NCBI GenBank assembly: GCA_907163345.1
Contig: CAJQUN010000442.1
Span: forward strand, 372,001 to 436,000
Reading direction: 5' to 3'
From: Haberlea rhodopensis
Lineage: Eukaryota; Streptophyta; Magnoliopsida; Lamiales; Gesneriaceae
DNA: 64,000 nt
Below are positions 22,263 through 34,132 of the stretch, piece after piece. The notes beneath the pieces were generated by a model. That model made no database searches, was not told the origin of the DNA, and saw only the letters and a list, made by a program, of their open reading frames with translations. Within the stretch, counting starts at the first letter, position 1. Every line of letters starts with the position of its first letter. The position numbers were made by a program, and so were the translations under genes.

Positions 22263-23338
22263 TGTGATGTCCGGGGACTTATGGTGTTAATCTCGGTGTG
22301 GTAATAATCTTTAATGGATTTTAATTGTGGCAATTATGGATTAATTGCGGTTTTGAGACTCCCGGGGATTTTAAATTCGGTATTTGGAGTCATTGGATCC
22401 AAGGGATGAGATTGTATTCTCGTCGTGGTGATAACCTTGGAGTTTGGTCTTGTAATACCCCCGAAATGTTATTCGATTATGTGCTATGATGATGATTTAT
22501 GATATGTTTAAGAGGGTTGTGGTGCATTTAATTGGGGGCTACGATTATGTTATGATGATATGATGTGGGGAGCATGTCGAGTGTTTAGAGGATGTATTGA
22601 TTTAATTGAAGTTATAAAATATCGAGTGAGGATATTTTAATACATCGAACTAAATACCGGGACACAATTAAACACCACACCCCATGCCACCCACTACCCC
22701 CAATAACCGGCCACCACCCCTCCCCCACTTGACAAGCCCATGCTTCATCATACCCTTCAATCACCTACCACAATCACCTCCCTTCTCTTCATCTTTTCTT
22801 CCCCTTTTTCTCTAAAAATCGCCCCTGAAGTGCTGCAGAAAGAGGAGGGAAAACCTTGGGATAAGGTGTACATTAATTCATACCAAAGGAGGAGAAAAAG
22901 GGGTAAGACTTGGTGCTCTGATTTTGGTTAAGTTTGGGTTTGGTTTGGGTGATTTCCATGTATGCTAGTAAAGGTTTGGGTGAAACCTTGGTATGAGTGC
23001 TTACATGAAAGTGTTATGTAGCTATTTACATGTTTGCTTGAACATATTACATGTTTTATGTGATAGATTTCTGGCTATGAAACTATGTGCTCGAAAATCT
23101 GGGCAAAGAAGAACATACTCTATTTTCTGTATAGGTTGGTTGAGGATGAAGATTATGATGATGTTATGATGCATGTTAGCTTAGGTTTTGCTAAACCTTT
23201 AATTTGAATACATGCATGGTAGTTTTATGAAGCTTGTAACATTTTTGTTCAAGCATGTTTTATGCCTTATGAAGTAGAAATGATGGTATGAAATGAGGTG
23301 CTCAAAAATCTGGGGAAGTCCCGATTTTTCAGAGCTCT

Positions 23339-23557
23339 CGATCGATCGAGATTTTGGTCCCGATCGATCGAGCGAGGCAGAAAGCTTTTAAGCATGGTTT
23401 GAATTCAGGCGTCGATCGATCGAGGGATTTTCCGATCGATCGGTGAAGCTCCTCGATCGATCGGTAAAATGTTTTGATCGATCGATCGAGGCAGAATGTT
23501 TGGGCACTGTTTGTGCACAGTTTCTCGATCGATCGAGACCTTGGGGCCGATCGATCG
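23339..23557. repeat. CGATCGATCG palindrome array in S2
   Basis: Sites centred at 23343.5, 23365.5, 23417.5, 23437.5, 23458.5, about 23483, 23530.5 and 23552.5. The close pairs are 20-22 bp apart. Flanks here are CTCGATCGATCGAG or CCGATCGATCGG rather than GGCG...CGCC, but they still extend the dyad. Confidence 0.9.
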
Positions 23558-23723
23558 AGAGAGGCAGAATGATGAAAAATATAATGATGATTTATTTTGT
23601 TAAGTTTATGGTATGAGATGATATTGAGGCATCTACTATGGTATTATGTGGTCTTGTAGAACCATCCCAGGTACCAGCTCAATCAAGGAGATAAAGTCTG
23701 TTGACTCCTCCTCCTTTTAAAAA

Positions 23724-23742
23724 GGTACGTAAGAGACGTACG
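23724..23742 (+). promoter_or_regulatory. Inverted ACGT pair in S2
   Basis: Reads GGTACGTAAGAGACGTACG, identical to the LTR A site on its own strand, followed by GGCATCGGACGGTAAA. Confidence 0.5.
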
Positions 23743-23850
23743 GGCATCGGACGGTAAAACACATCTCTACACTAGGACTATGCATTTATCGCATGAATGT
23801 TTACGATGAAATGATGATGTTTATACGATGTTTATATAATGATGTGATAC

Positions 23851-24135
23851 GATGTTTATTATGTGGTAAGATGCCACGGGGTAAGATGCCCATATGGTAA
23901 GAGGCCATACGATGTTTATTATGTGGTGAGATGCCACAGGGTAAGATGCCCATATGGTAAGATGCCATACGATGCTTATTATGTGGTAAGATGCCACGGG
24001 GTAAGATGCCCATATGGTAAGAGGTCATACGATGTTATTATGTGGTAAGATGCCACGGGGTAAGATGCCCATATGGTAAGAGGCCATACGATATTATGAT
24101 GTGGTAAGATGCCATAGGGTAAGATGCCCATATGC
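23851..24135 (+). repeat. 60-bp tandem repeat in S2
   Basis: Units starting GATGTTTATTATGTGGTAAG at 23851, 23911, 23971 and 24031, with three GTAAGATGCC-type blocks each. Counterpart of the 65-bp repeat in LTR A. Confidence 0.9.
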
Positions 24136-24702
24136 ATGAATATGAATCAGGGACAACAAAAAGAAGTTAATGAATAACCAGCATATTTACTTAACCAAAA
24201 TTTCATGCATTTACCGTGATGTTTTTATGATGTTAAGTACGATTGTATATGCTCATGATGTGTTGTCCCTGTAGGTACACTTTTGGACTAAAGAACTATG
24301 GGTCGGGTTGAGGCAGTGAGCTACGAGGAACACAGGAATGTATAGGATTTAAGTCTTGATTAGTATCTACTCTAGGAGTAGTGTAAATCTAAATGTTAAC
24401 ATTCTTTTGGGAATGTAATGAATTATTTTTGAAGTTTTGTATTTTGGCCCGTAATCCTGTTAGCTCATGTAACAACCGGAACCTTAAGATGTTATTTAAT
24501 GCATGATTAGTCCTTCTTATGTTCTAATTAACACTGTTAAGGTAGGAAGACCCTACAGGTCTTTGGTGGGATTTGGGGTCCGGAGTACTTTGTACTGGGG
24601 CTGTTATTAGAAATAGAGATTGGGAGGTAATTATTGAAAACAGATGATTTTTAATGAGTCATGATGTATTTGTGGAATGATTGATATTTTCGAGTTTTGG
24701 TA

Positions 24703-24711
24703 CTATATATA
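24703..24711 (+). promoter_or_regulatory. Candidate TATA box of S1
   Basis: CTATATATA, conserved with G1 and G3, followed by a pyrimidine-rich tract about 35 bp downstream. Confidence 0.55.
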
Positions 24712-25106
24712 CCAAGTGGACTCGGTATTCCGTCATTTGGCACGGAACCCTTCCCTCTCTCCTCCCTCTCTACCCTCAAAACCCTTCCCCAATTTCCCCT
24801 CTTTTTCCCTTGGTGGAAGAATCGTTGGTAGCTTGGCTCGGGAGCCAGATTTATCAAAGATAATCAGGTATTCATCTTCCCCTCACCTTTGTCTTCGATC
24901 TGGTAGTGGTATTGTAGAGTTTGGTTGGGTTTTGAATTGGTTATGGAATTTGGGGATTTTTGGTTAAAATCCAATGTTGAGTTTTTGGAGTTTTTATTGG
25001 TTTTAAATGGTGTATTTGAGGTGCTGAAGGTGTATGGGGTGTTGGTTTTGAGTTTGGGTGTCAAAAACACTGTGGAAGCTCGAATTTTTTGGAAAACCGC
25101 AGGTCG

Positions 25107-25295
25107 TGATCGATCGCTAAGGAGGGCCGATCGATCGCGATGAACAGCTCGATTTTTGGTGACGATGAACATTGCGGGCGATCGATCGCGTGGTCTCGGC
25201 GATCGATCGCGAGCGGGTTGGCAATCGATCGCGAAGAAGCACTGGTTTGGCCATTGGACTGTGGCGATCGATCGCGATAAATCGGCGATCGATTG
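25107..25295. repeat. CGATCGATCG palindrome array in S1 (7 sites)
   Basis: Centres lie at 25111.5, 25132.5, 25183.5, 25204.5, 25226.5, 25269.5 and 25290.5: gaps of 21, 51, 21, 22, 43 and 21 bp. Confidence 0.9.
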
Positions 25296-26681
25296 CCACC
25301 CTTTGGATTTTGTTTTTTTGAAAATTTTAGAAAAATGTCGGGATTTTGGAATCGAGGTTTAAGTGGCCCGGTTCCGGGGCAATGTCTACATTCCAATGGG
25401 AATGATATACTTTTAAAATGGATTGGTTGGAGCCAAAATTTAATAAAACGGAATTCTCTGTTGAGTTTTTGGCTATCTTTTAAACATGTAAAATGGAATA
25501 TTTTGGGTATTATGCATGCTTAGCCGGGGGGCTTTTATTTTGGTAATCGTCATGGATGGATGATAGGTTTGGAAGTTGTGAACGTGCTTGGGCACGTGAT
25601 TGCATGCCTTTCTTTAATTGAGAGTTATTTGCATGTTAGCACTTAACTCATCGGGTCGTGGGACTCAGGCAAGGTTGGACTCGAACTACGGAATTATAAG
25701 GTACGTATGACGTACGAGCATATCTTTAATATATTATTGCAATTGTGGTGCGTGATATAATATAATTGTGTCGAACTGATGGATAACGGAAATGGAATAC
25801 AGTTACATAGAATTGGTCGATAATATCAATTGTATGGTACCGCTATGGAGCGAGCGATATTTGGATGTTGTCGCTATGGAGCGAACATCAGTTATGAATG
25901 CCGCTGCTATTGAGCAAGCGAGGAAATGGAACCATTGGTTAGATATCTAGAATATCTGTAATGACTGGATAATGAAATAATGTTATCGATATTGGAATTT
26001 GGAAAGGATTAGTTAATCAATGATTAACTGGCTATTAAGAATTTGATGATTTTGGTTATTTTGAGAGCAGGGACAGTACAGGGGATTCCCGGATGAGGAT
26101 GATGCCATCCAGAGAGTATCTTTTACATTTCATGGCATTTACATATTTGTAAATTATGAATTATGTTATTGTAATATTGGTTTGGTGGTATTGGTATGCT
26201 CACCCCGTGTGGGGGCTCTCTGTTGGGACAGTTGAACAGGTGGTTGGCTTTGGAGTTGAACTCGAGCTGTGGATTGGAGGCACTTCCAGGATCGAGGTAC
26301 CAGAGCTGGGAGTATGGTATTTTATACATTACGTACACATACGTTGTTTGGTGCTCGCTTGTGAGCAGTGTATATGTGTACATGGGTTGTATAAAAAGCA
26401 AGTGTCTTTCTCTTTTCATTTATTTGTGTTATGCAATTAATTGGGAATTGCTAGATGAATTGAGAATGTAATTAGTGTATTTCAAGGGTACATGATATGT
26501 TAAATGGTTTAGTTGGGAAACTGGAAATGACATGGAATGAAATTTAACGGAGAAATCTTATTATTGGTATATTATGCTAAGTTAGCATATGGTTATTTCC
26601 CAACATAGATGGTTACATGTACATGATTATGAGATTAATGCACTAATTACGGGTTAAGGGCACGGGGGTCCTTACAGATAT

Positions 26682-28336
26682 ATGTGGATTGTGAATTATC
26701 TCGATTGATTGATATTGGTTTATGAAAACATGATTGTTTTGTATAATGTGAGATTAATGACCTGTTAATCATGTTATGTTGAGTTAATTGTAACCATGTT
26801 GGAATGAGATTAATGAACAGGTTATGAGATGACATGGAACGTCACTGGGATGACGTGAGATCGCTACGAATGTCATGTGTGGACGTGTGATCATTGTGAA
26901 GGTTGAGGGTTGACGTAGTAAGTACGAAATTATGATGTTATTCTCTGGTATATAATGATGACACTGATAAATAATCATGTAGTGATTAATGATGGTTAGA
27001 CATGATGTGATAGACAATATAAAGATGTCATAATGAGAATACATGGGATATCTGAGCATGCACTTTAAATGATTGACCATTTTGATATTGTGTTAGAAAT
27101 TGGAAGTCATATAAATGATGATATATGCGATGAGACTGATGTATGAGAAATCATGAATACATACTACACTATAATATATTATTCATTCATGAAATAGTGC
27201 TTTGTTGAATAAAAGATCGAAAGGAATTATGTCATTGAGGCATGAAAATTGATTCTTATGTTGAATTTATCTTTGTGATAGTTGTTGTAGCATGATGTGT
27301 ACAGGATTGCGTGAAACTTTTGACGCATGGATATTAATGTTTGATGATGGAAACATTATGAATATCAATAATGCATAAATGACGAGGTACGTGGTTATGT
27401 TATGAGTAGTTGAGAAATACTAATGAGTTTATTCCTAATACTTGTTTATACCAGATGATAGCTGGGTGATGAAATATGGAAAGGTTGATGCTTGAGAGCA
27501 TGTGAGTACTGTGATAAGCATGATATTATGATGCTATTGTACATAGTAGGTGACTCCACCTACAAAGGTATGCGATTAATTAATTCGAGGTTGATGTTGA
27601 TGCATTGTTTTAAATTGTTTATATACAAGTGAGTTGGAAGGAATGCGGGATAATACAAGATAACTTATCCAAGTAGATAAGAATAAATGATGGGTTATGA
27701 CATAAATTGAGGGATGAACAATATTATGATGCATCGTGACGTAAGAATATTCGTGTTAGATGATGATATGTGGTTGTTGGTGCGTATAATGTTCATATAC
27801 GTAAATGCGAATTACTAATGGGTTTTCTAGTAAATTACTTTGAGCCAGATAATAACCAGAAGATGATATATGAGAAGTTGAAGTTTAAGGGCTCAAGAGT
27901 ACCATTATTTCATACGGACAATGGTGACGTGCGATATGACGAGATCTGTATAAATTGCATAATTTTGCAACCACACAGGTATGATGTAATTGTACGATAA
28001 AAGGTTGGTGTATCGTCATACATTCTGATATACACATGATATGCATGGATTGCATGATTTAGCGATTATATGATGATGTTAATCTCCCTTATACATATAT
28101 GTTAGCTCATCAAGTGCTAATGTTAAAATATGGTAAAGTGATATGAGTTGCAGTCTTGCGATCGTTGGTGTAATGGGGCACATGTGTGAGCCGTGATGAT
28201 TCAGATGACTGTAATCCTATAGATTGTCAAGTCACTATCTTGAGCTGTGTAATGGTATGTCAATTTAAATTGTTGCCTTTTATGGTGAGCATGCATTTAA
28301 ATATCGAGGATGAAATTTTTATTAGTATGGGAGAAC
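26682..28336 (+). mobile_element. Element C interior, right part
   Basis: AT-rich sequence without recognisable coding. The longest open frame (27770-28000) shows no family motif. The end has the chromovirus-like motif ATCGAGGATGAAAT near 28302 and the polypurine tract TATGGGAGAAC at 28326-28336, directly before the 3' LTR. Confidence 0.75.
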
Positions 28337-28988
28337 TGTGATGCCCAGTTTATTCTGCTTATATTTAATTGTTTAAATGGTAAATTATGGGATAATTTAC
28401 GTAATTAAATGTTGGACCTCGTATATTGGGTCGGGTCGTATTATTTGGGCACACATGGAGCTTTAGCATAATTTAAATGCTTGGGGAACTCATTTTAGTC
28501 TGTTATATTTCTATGGGAAATTTATGAAAAGTTAGATTAACTTGACATATTTAATTTTGGGTTGAAGAGTTATATTGTTGGGAGGATTTAATGTTAGTGG
28601 AATTGGTTAAATTAAAAGAAAAAAGGGATTTATTAGCTAGCCATTCCACACATTTAACTAACAAATCCCACACACATCCACACACACTAAAAATCGGACA
28701 TCCTTCTTCCCCAAACCCCCAAACCCGTCGCCCCTCACCATTGCCAAGAAGAGCTTCGATTTTCACCTTCCAACTCAATTATCTTGCCATCAATTTCAAG
28801 GTATGATGCTCCCTCATGTCCCTAGGCACTTTGCCCCATTTATTTTCGACTTTGGTGTGTTGATTGTGCCATTTTTGAGTTCGAAAATTTAACTCTTTTT
28901 GGGGCTTTGGTTAGCTATTCTTTGGGACGATTTTGGGGTTGTTTATTGGGTTGTTTTGGAGTGCTTTGAGTTGTTAATTGAAGGGAAT
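28337..28988 (+). repeat. 3' LTR of element C, first piece
   Basis: The first 652 bp of the 3' LTR, matching 17276 onward with a few percent difference, split by element D. It resumes at 45753. Confidence 0.92.
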
Positions 28989-30477
28989 TGACCGCTCTTT
29001 TTTTAAACAATTTATTTCTCGGTGTAGCGATTCTACCGCAAGTACACGGTGTCAAGTTTTAATATAGTTAAATGAAAGTAAGGGTTGTCGAATCCACAGG
29101 GACTAACGTATAAGTACCAAATAAAACTAGTAAATTATATTTAGCCTACGATTAAAAAGGGGGTAGATTAACTACTGCAAATTTAGAACTAAAGAACCCA
29201 AATAAAACAAGAATAAATAAAATAAATGGTTTCCGGATATGCAAAGGAATTTCGCTCGAGAAATTTATCTAGCTCTTCGTTCAACTGTGTTTTCGTCAAT
29301 GATTCGTTTGAATAAGCAACTACTAAACAATCGATTCTTAAGGTGAAAGGATTTCGCTGTTATTCAATACACTCTCTCGAGCTGTAAAGAAACTAATATC
29401 AACTTAGAACAAGTAACTCTCGTTCACTTATTTACTAATCCGATATTGCATAAATCTTCAAAACCTAGTTACTCTAAATCTCTCGATTCAAAGTGCTCAC
29501 GTATGTGATTTTATCTCTCGATCTCAATCTTAAACATACATCATGAATTATTGTAGCGTATTATAACGTTATCTCTCGATCTCGGTTATAACTCACAAAT
29601 TCAATCAAAGTTAGCTAGGCTTTGATATCATTAAGCATATAATTAATGAACAATAAGAAATCAATCCACTCAAACACATTCGAATCAATAACAAACACAA
29701 TTATACTCAAACTCGATAAAATAAACTCAATTCAATTCAAATCAAATAAATGAGATGTTTAATTGTCTCTCAACCTCAAAAACATCAAATGAATATGAAA
29801 ATCAATAAATCAGAGTTTAGAAATACGATAAACATGGGAACAAATCCGTGCTTGCACCGTAATCTCTTCTCTTGCTCCTTCCTTGCACTCCGGAAATGAC
29901 TCGCTCAAGCTCGGACGGAGAACGGAGGAAGATGGCTTTTCCTCCGGTTCTTCTCGGCGGCTACTAGGGTTCTCTTTTGATAATTTTCGGCTCTTTCCCT
30001 CTCTGATATGATCTCTTTCTATATGGAAATGATCTCCCATTTAAAACCACCGAGAATCCATCAAATATGGAAGATAAGATTTTTAAAAATCCGCGTATCG
30101 ATCGATCGAAAAGATTGTCTTATCGATCGGTGCACTGTTCATTTCAGCGTTTTAAACTCTCTGCCTCGATCGATCGATCGAAATTTTGGTTCCGATCAAT
30201 CGACACTTCGATAAACTTTTTGCTGAAATCTCTGCCCGGATCGATCGATCGAGAAATATTCTCGATCGATCGATGCTTTGCAAAATCTGAATTCTTCTCT
30301 TTTTCTCTTTTTCGCCTCGATTTCACCTGTTTTCTTCATTTTAGCTCATTTCTACCATTTCCGACCTATTTTCCTGAAACAAGCAAAATAATACCAAAAA
30401 GCGTAATTTCATCCAGGAAAAAGTACAAAAAAGGGTAAGAAATTACAGCTAAAAACACGTAATATCTAAGCCTATCA
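28989..30477 (-). repeat. 3' LTR of element D
   Basis: 1489 bp. The minus strand starts TGATAGGCTTAGATATTACG and ends AAAAAGAGCGGTCA. Sequence is unrelated to the Tekay LTRs except for the CGATCGATCG sites at 30099-30274. Confidence 0.92.
30099..30274. repeat. CGATCGATCG sites in D 3' LTR
   Basis: Six sites in three pairs, partly decayed in this copy (a half site at 30124 and CGATCAATCG near 30194). The 5' LTR copy at 45370-45543 keeps some of these better: first pair centres 45374.5 and 45395.5, 21 bp apart. Confidence 0.85.
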
Positions 30478-30491
30478 ACTCCCCCAAACTT
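30478..30491 (-). other. Polypurine tract of element D
   Basis: The minus strand reads AAGTTTGGGGGAGT directly before the 3' LTR, the expected plus-strand primer. The 15-mer starting with the last LTR base is identical to 42103-42117. Confidence 0.85.
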
Positions 30492-31859
30492 GGACTTGAT
30501 TGTCCTCGAGCAAGCAATAACCTCAAAAAGTAGAGTTAAACTTAATACTTTGAATGAATCATCTTTACAACTCAAAGTAAAAGCTCAGCAATCCTACTTA
30601 CACATCAATAAGAGTCATTCAAAGTTCAACAGGAAGCGTTTTCTCCTAAGCTAAACAATACATCGCAACATCGGAACGTGCGTGTGTGCTATTGTCAATC
30701 ATAAGGTATAATCATATCTTTAAGATCAAAATGTGCCATAAAAATTCAAAGTCAAGATTACTTTGGATTACTCTACAAATCTACTATACAGCACTTCTCC
30801 ACTAATGTAATTATTCCCTAGACTTGGATCAGAAGGTCTTTAAAAGCTTATAGCGTTAGGCCTTTTGATGTCGGCTCCAAAGAAAAGGTAGGATGAATGC
30901 AAAGAAGAGAGTATAATAGAATCAGTTCAAAAATTTTCGCACAATATTGAGCTTCTTTTCAACTTTTTCTAGCCTTGGCCACTTTGGGTCTTATTTGAAT
31001 GTTTTCATTTTTTTTTTCTCAAGGCTTTTCTCTACATCTTTTCTTATTGCTCATTCTTTTGTTCATTTTGTTTTTCACAATGAACTCATCTACATATACA
31101 ATTCAGTGCAATGAATGAGATTCATTATACTCCCTTAGGAACGGATAAAATTTTTCCTTTAGGCTCAATCCAAGGTAGGTATAATGAGTTAGCCAAAAAT
31201 GTCGAATGGGGGTTTAATTATATGCAATGCATATACCATTCTTTTTCAATAAGGCTCGAGAGGGGACACTAAGGAATGATGTAGACAAGGTAAGCTTGAA
31301 AGGCACAAACGGTCCAAAGATCGCCTAAATCATCTCCAAGTCAAGTTCCTAATTATAAAATTTCGCCTCAAAGTGCTTTCAAATAAATTGTAGAGTTTTC
31401 TAAGATGCTCAAGACTAATCATAGTTAACACAAGTTTTCACTTTATTCAATACATACTTCACTCAATCATGACTCAAAACGTGGTCAAACTATTCCTCAA
31501 TTTTGACATAAGCTCAACAAAGGATATATACAAACAAGTTAAAAAATTTCATGACTCCTATCTAGATGGGCTTTAATTTCATCATGTAGTACTGTTGCAA
31601 AACCAACTCATCATTTCTCAAGAATAAGTCATTTTAAAAAAAAAATTGTTGATAGTGCTCAAGGAAGAATTAGTCTCATAAGAGTGCAGTCATGCAAGAA
31701 AAGAAACAAGACAAGCAGCAAAAAGTGCAAAAACAACAAAAATACTACAAATAAAAACAAACCCCCCCCCCCCCCCCCCCCCCAAACTTAATATGTGCAT
31801 TTCCCTCAATGGACAAGAAAATAAGCGTAATGGCAAAACACATACCATGACGACGATCG
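30492..31859 (-). other. Element D 3' non-coding interior
   Basis: About 1.4 kb with no recognisable gene. A run of 22 C at 31762-31783 (G on the element strand) follows the pattern AAGTTTGGG of the polypurine tract. Confidence 0.75.
31762..31783. repeat. C22 homopolymer
   Basis: 22 consecutive C. On the element strand it reads TAAGTTT followed by G22, so it may be an expanded extra polypurine tract. Homopolymer length may be an assembly estimate. Confidence 0.85.
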
Positions 31860-33746
31860 TCACTGGTCGTCGTCCTCATCATGCTCCGGAGGGGGAACTG
31901 GGTAATGACGCTCCTCACCCTGGTATGGCGAAAATGGTGGGTAATCAGCAGGTGTGGGTGCATGCGGCTGATATGGTGGGAAGTATGGCTCTGGCGGGAA
32001 CTGGAATCCTGGGAAGCCCTGGGCCATGGCAGTGTTCCATGCACTCTGGTATTTCATGAACTCCATCTGACGCTGAGTTACCTGCTCATGGTCCAACTGC
32101 AATGCTCTCTGCATGTTGTGTATGTCCCGCTGCATGCTATGGATGCTCTGCTGCTCCAGGCGAATGTCTTGGAGATCCCTGTGAAGGGAGTCCAAAGTGA
32201 TGTGTGTACGCTCTGCAGCAGAGGATGATGATGCTCTGTCATGTCTGTTGTCCGAGGGTCGTGGCTCAGCCCTTCTTCGGCCTGTAGGGGGTGGTGGACC
32301 ATCAACAACAATCGGGGTCTTCGGTGGAAGTAACTCCTCGTCTTCCCCCCATTGCACTCCGCATCTCTGGCATAAAGCAGTGATGGTAGATGGAAACGGT
32401 AGTGCGGAGGTAGGTGGGCTGCTACCGATAGCATGGATGTGATCACTAATAATCTCGCCCAAATCCACGTCCTGCCCTGTGAGAATGGCAAATACCAGGG
32501 CCGCTCTGTCCTTTGTCACCTCAGAAGTGTGGGTCGAGGGCATGACCCGTGAGGCGACAAATGAGAACCACGCTTGGGCCTCTGGTGTCAAATGCTTCTT
32601 GAGAACCACATGTGGCTCTCCCTTATCGTTGCACTGCCAATCTTCTCGCGGCATGCCGATAACTGTGAGTACCTCATCATTATTTATCGTACTCTTTCGG
32701 AAGGATTTGTACGCACAGTTTCGTATGAATGGCATCCGGTAAACATCATTAATTGTTTCCTGATCAACCAGCACATCCTTCCCTCGGACAAAAACATTTG
32801 CTCTGCGTCCTGGTGGGATAACTCGGAGATTCGTGTAGAATTCCCTCACCAGCGGAACCACAGCATCCATTGGTGTTTGAACAAACTGAAACCACCCACG
32901 TCGCCTTACTGTCCTTATGACAGGACATTCAATCTTGTCCATACTCATGCCCCTTTCACGACTGAGGGGTTTCTTGTGATAACTGGGATACAACTCAGCT
33001 GCCGTTGTGACATCCCCGAAATGGTTAATTGCTATTTGGCTTTAATTGTATTTACATGATTAATTATGTGGTAATTGATTATGTTTTGGGATTTATTTAC
33101 CTTATGGAAATGCATGGTCATGTGGATAGGGGTGACCCGGGATTGCATTTTAGGGTGCATGTGGTGCATGTTGGGTAAATATTATTGGAAGCATGATTAT
33201 TTGCCTTGGTTAGCAATTTATTAGAAATCATGTGTTAATTGATGTTATGGTGCATTTTGAGTAAATGCTTTGAAAAATATCATGTTGGGGTGTTTTATAC
33301 ACCATGGAATTCTTTTGGGTATCATTTTAATAAACTCACATTTTAATATCCAACCCCACTCTTTCAACCTCACTCTTACTTTACCAAAATCAAATCCACA
33401 ACCCTTCCCCTCCCAATTTTCGAGCTCAAGCCTAGGGTTGAGGAGAAACCTCTCAAAAATCTTGATTTGTGGAGCATATTGGGTGATTTGAGGTCCCCAA
33501 GAGGTATGGGTACCTCATGCTTTAATTTTGTAAGGTTTTGTTTGAGTTTGGTTTGATTTTGAATGGTTTTGAAATGGGTTTTGTTGGGTTGTTGTGGGTT
33601 TGTTTAAAGGTTGGATTTATGGTTGTTTTAAGGTATATTTTGGTGGTTTAAGTTGTTATTTTTGTTGTTGGTTGTTTGGTTAAGTGTTGGATTGGGTTGG
33701 AAGAAATTTTGGGAACAAAAATGGTGGAAAAACGCATGTCTGCGCG

Positions 33747-33960
33747 AGGCGATCGATCGCCTGAAAAGAGGCGACCGATCGCCAAGAGACAGTGGCATTT
33801 TTACGGGTTAGGCGATCGATCGCCTAAAATGGGGCGACCGATCGCCGAGAGGCAGTAGGTTTTTCAAAGGAATGGCGATCGATCGCCATGTTTGGGGCGA
33901 CCGATCGCCACTGTGTAAATTTTGAGGCGATCGATCGCCTATGGGAAGCGATCGATCGCC
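33747..33960. repeat. 63-bp-period palindrome array in E 5' LTR
   Basis: Four units, each with two palindromes 21-22 bp apart. First sites start at 33747, 33810, 33873 and 33925, so periods of 63, 63 and 52. In the first three units the first site is GGCGATCGATCGCC and the second is GGCGACCGATCGCC. Outer bases stay complementary (A...T or T...A). Confidence 0.93.
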
Positions 33961-34113
33961 GCCTGTGGAATTTTGGAAAATGGTTTATTTTGTCAAATTT
34001 TTGGTATTTGGCTATTATTTGGCTTCTAATATGGGGTTGTGTGATTGTGTAGAACCATCCCAGGTAGCAACACAACCGAGGAATTGAAGCCGGACCAATT
34101 CCACTTTTGGAAA

Positions 34114-34132
34114 GGTACGTAGTGGACGTACG
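34114..34132 (+). promoter_or_regulatory. Inverted ACGT pair in E 5' LTR
   Basis: GGTACGTAGTGGACGTACG, followed by GGCACCCCAACGGTA. The 3' LTR has the same sequence at 40953-40971. Confidence 0.5.

Larger units (their letters stand above)
22451..24557 (+). mobile_element. Solo LTR S2 (Tekay type) inside S1
   Basis: A 2107-bp solo LTR, TGTAATACCCCCGAAAT to GAAGACCCTACA, with GGTCT duplications at 22446-22450 and 24558-24562. The target is intact in homologous LTR G1 near 13768, where the flanks are contiguous. It carries the palindrome array (23339-23557), ACGT pair (23724-23742), a 60-bp tandem repeat (23851-24135) and the CTACTC/GAGTAG hairpin (24367-24381). Its layout follows LTR A. Confidence 0.93.
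22263..26676 (+). mobile_element. Solo LTR S1 (G family), split by S2
   Basis: A solo LTR with GATAT duplications at 22258-22262 and 26677-26681. It starts TGTGATGTCCGGGG and ends CGGGGGTCCTTACA. Without S2 and one TSD copy it is 2302 bp. It has no primer site or interior, so it is the product of recombination between two LTRs. It contains a TATATATA box (24703-24711), the palindrome array (25107-25295) and an ACGT pair (25700-25716). Confidence 0.92.

Noticed and set aside
27770..28000. A 76-codon open frame in the C interior as a possible gene.
   Set aside because: No recognisable motif, no codon pattern, and it sits in AT-rich element sequence near the polypurine tract.
31860..33000. Retroviral envelope gene in element D.
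   Set aside because: The position suits an env-like ORF, but there is no signal peptide, membrane span or cleavage site. The protein is basic at the start and acidic at the end with a probable coiled coil.
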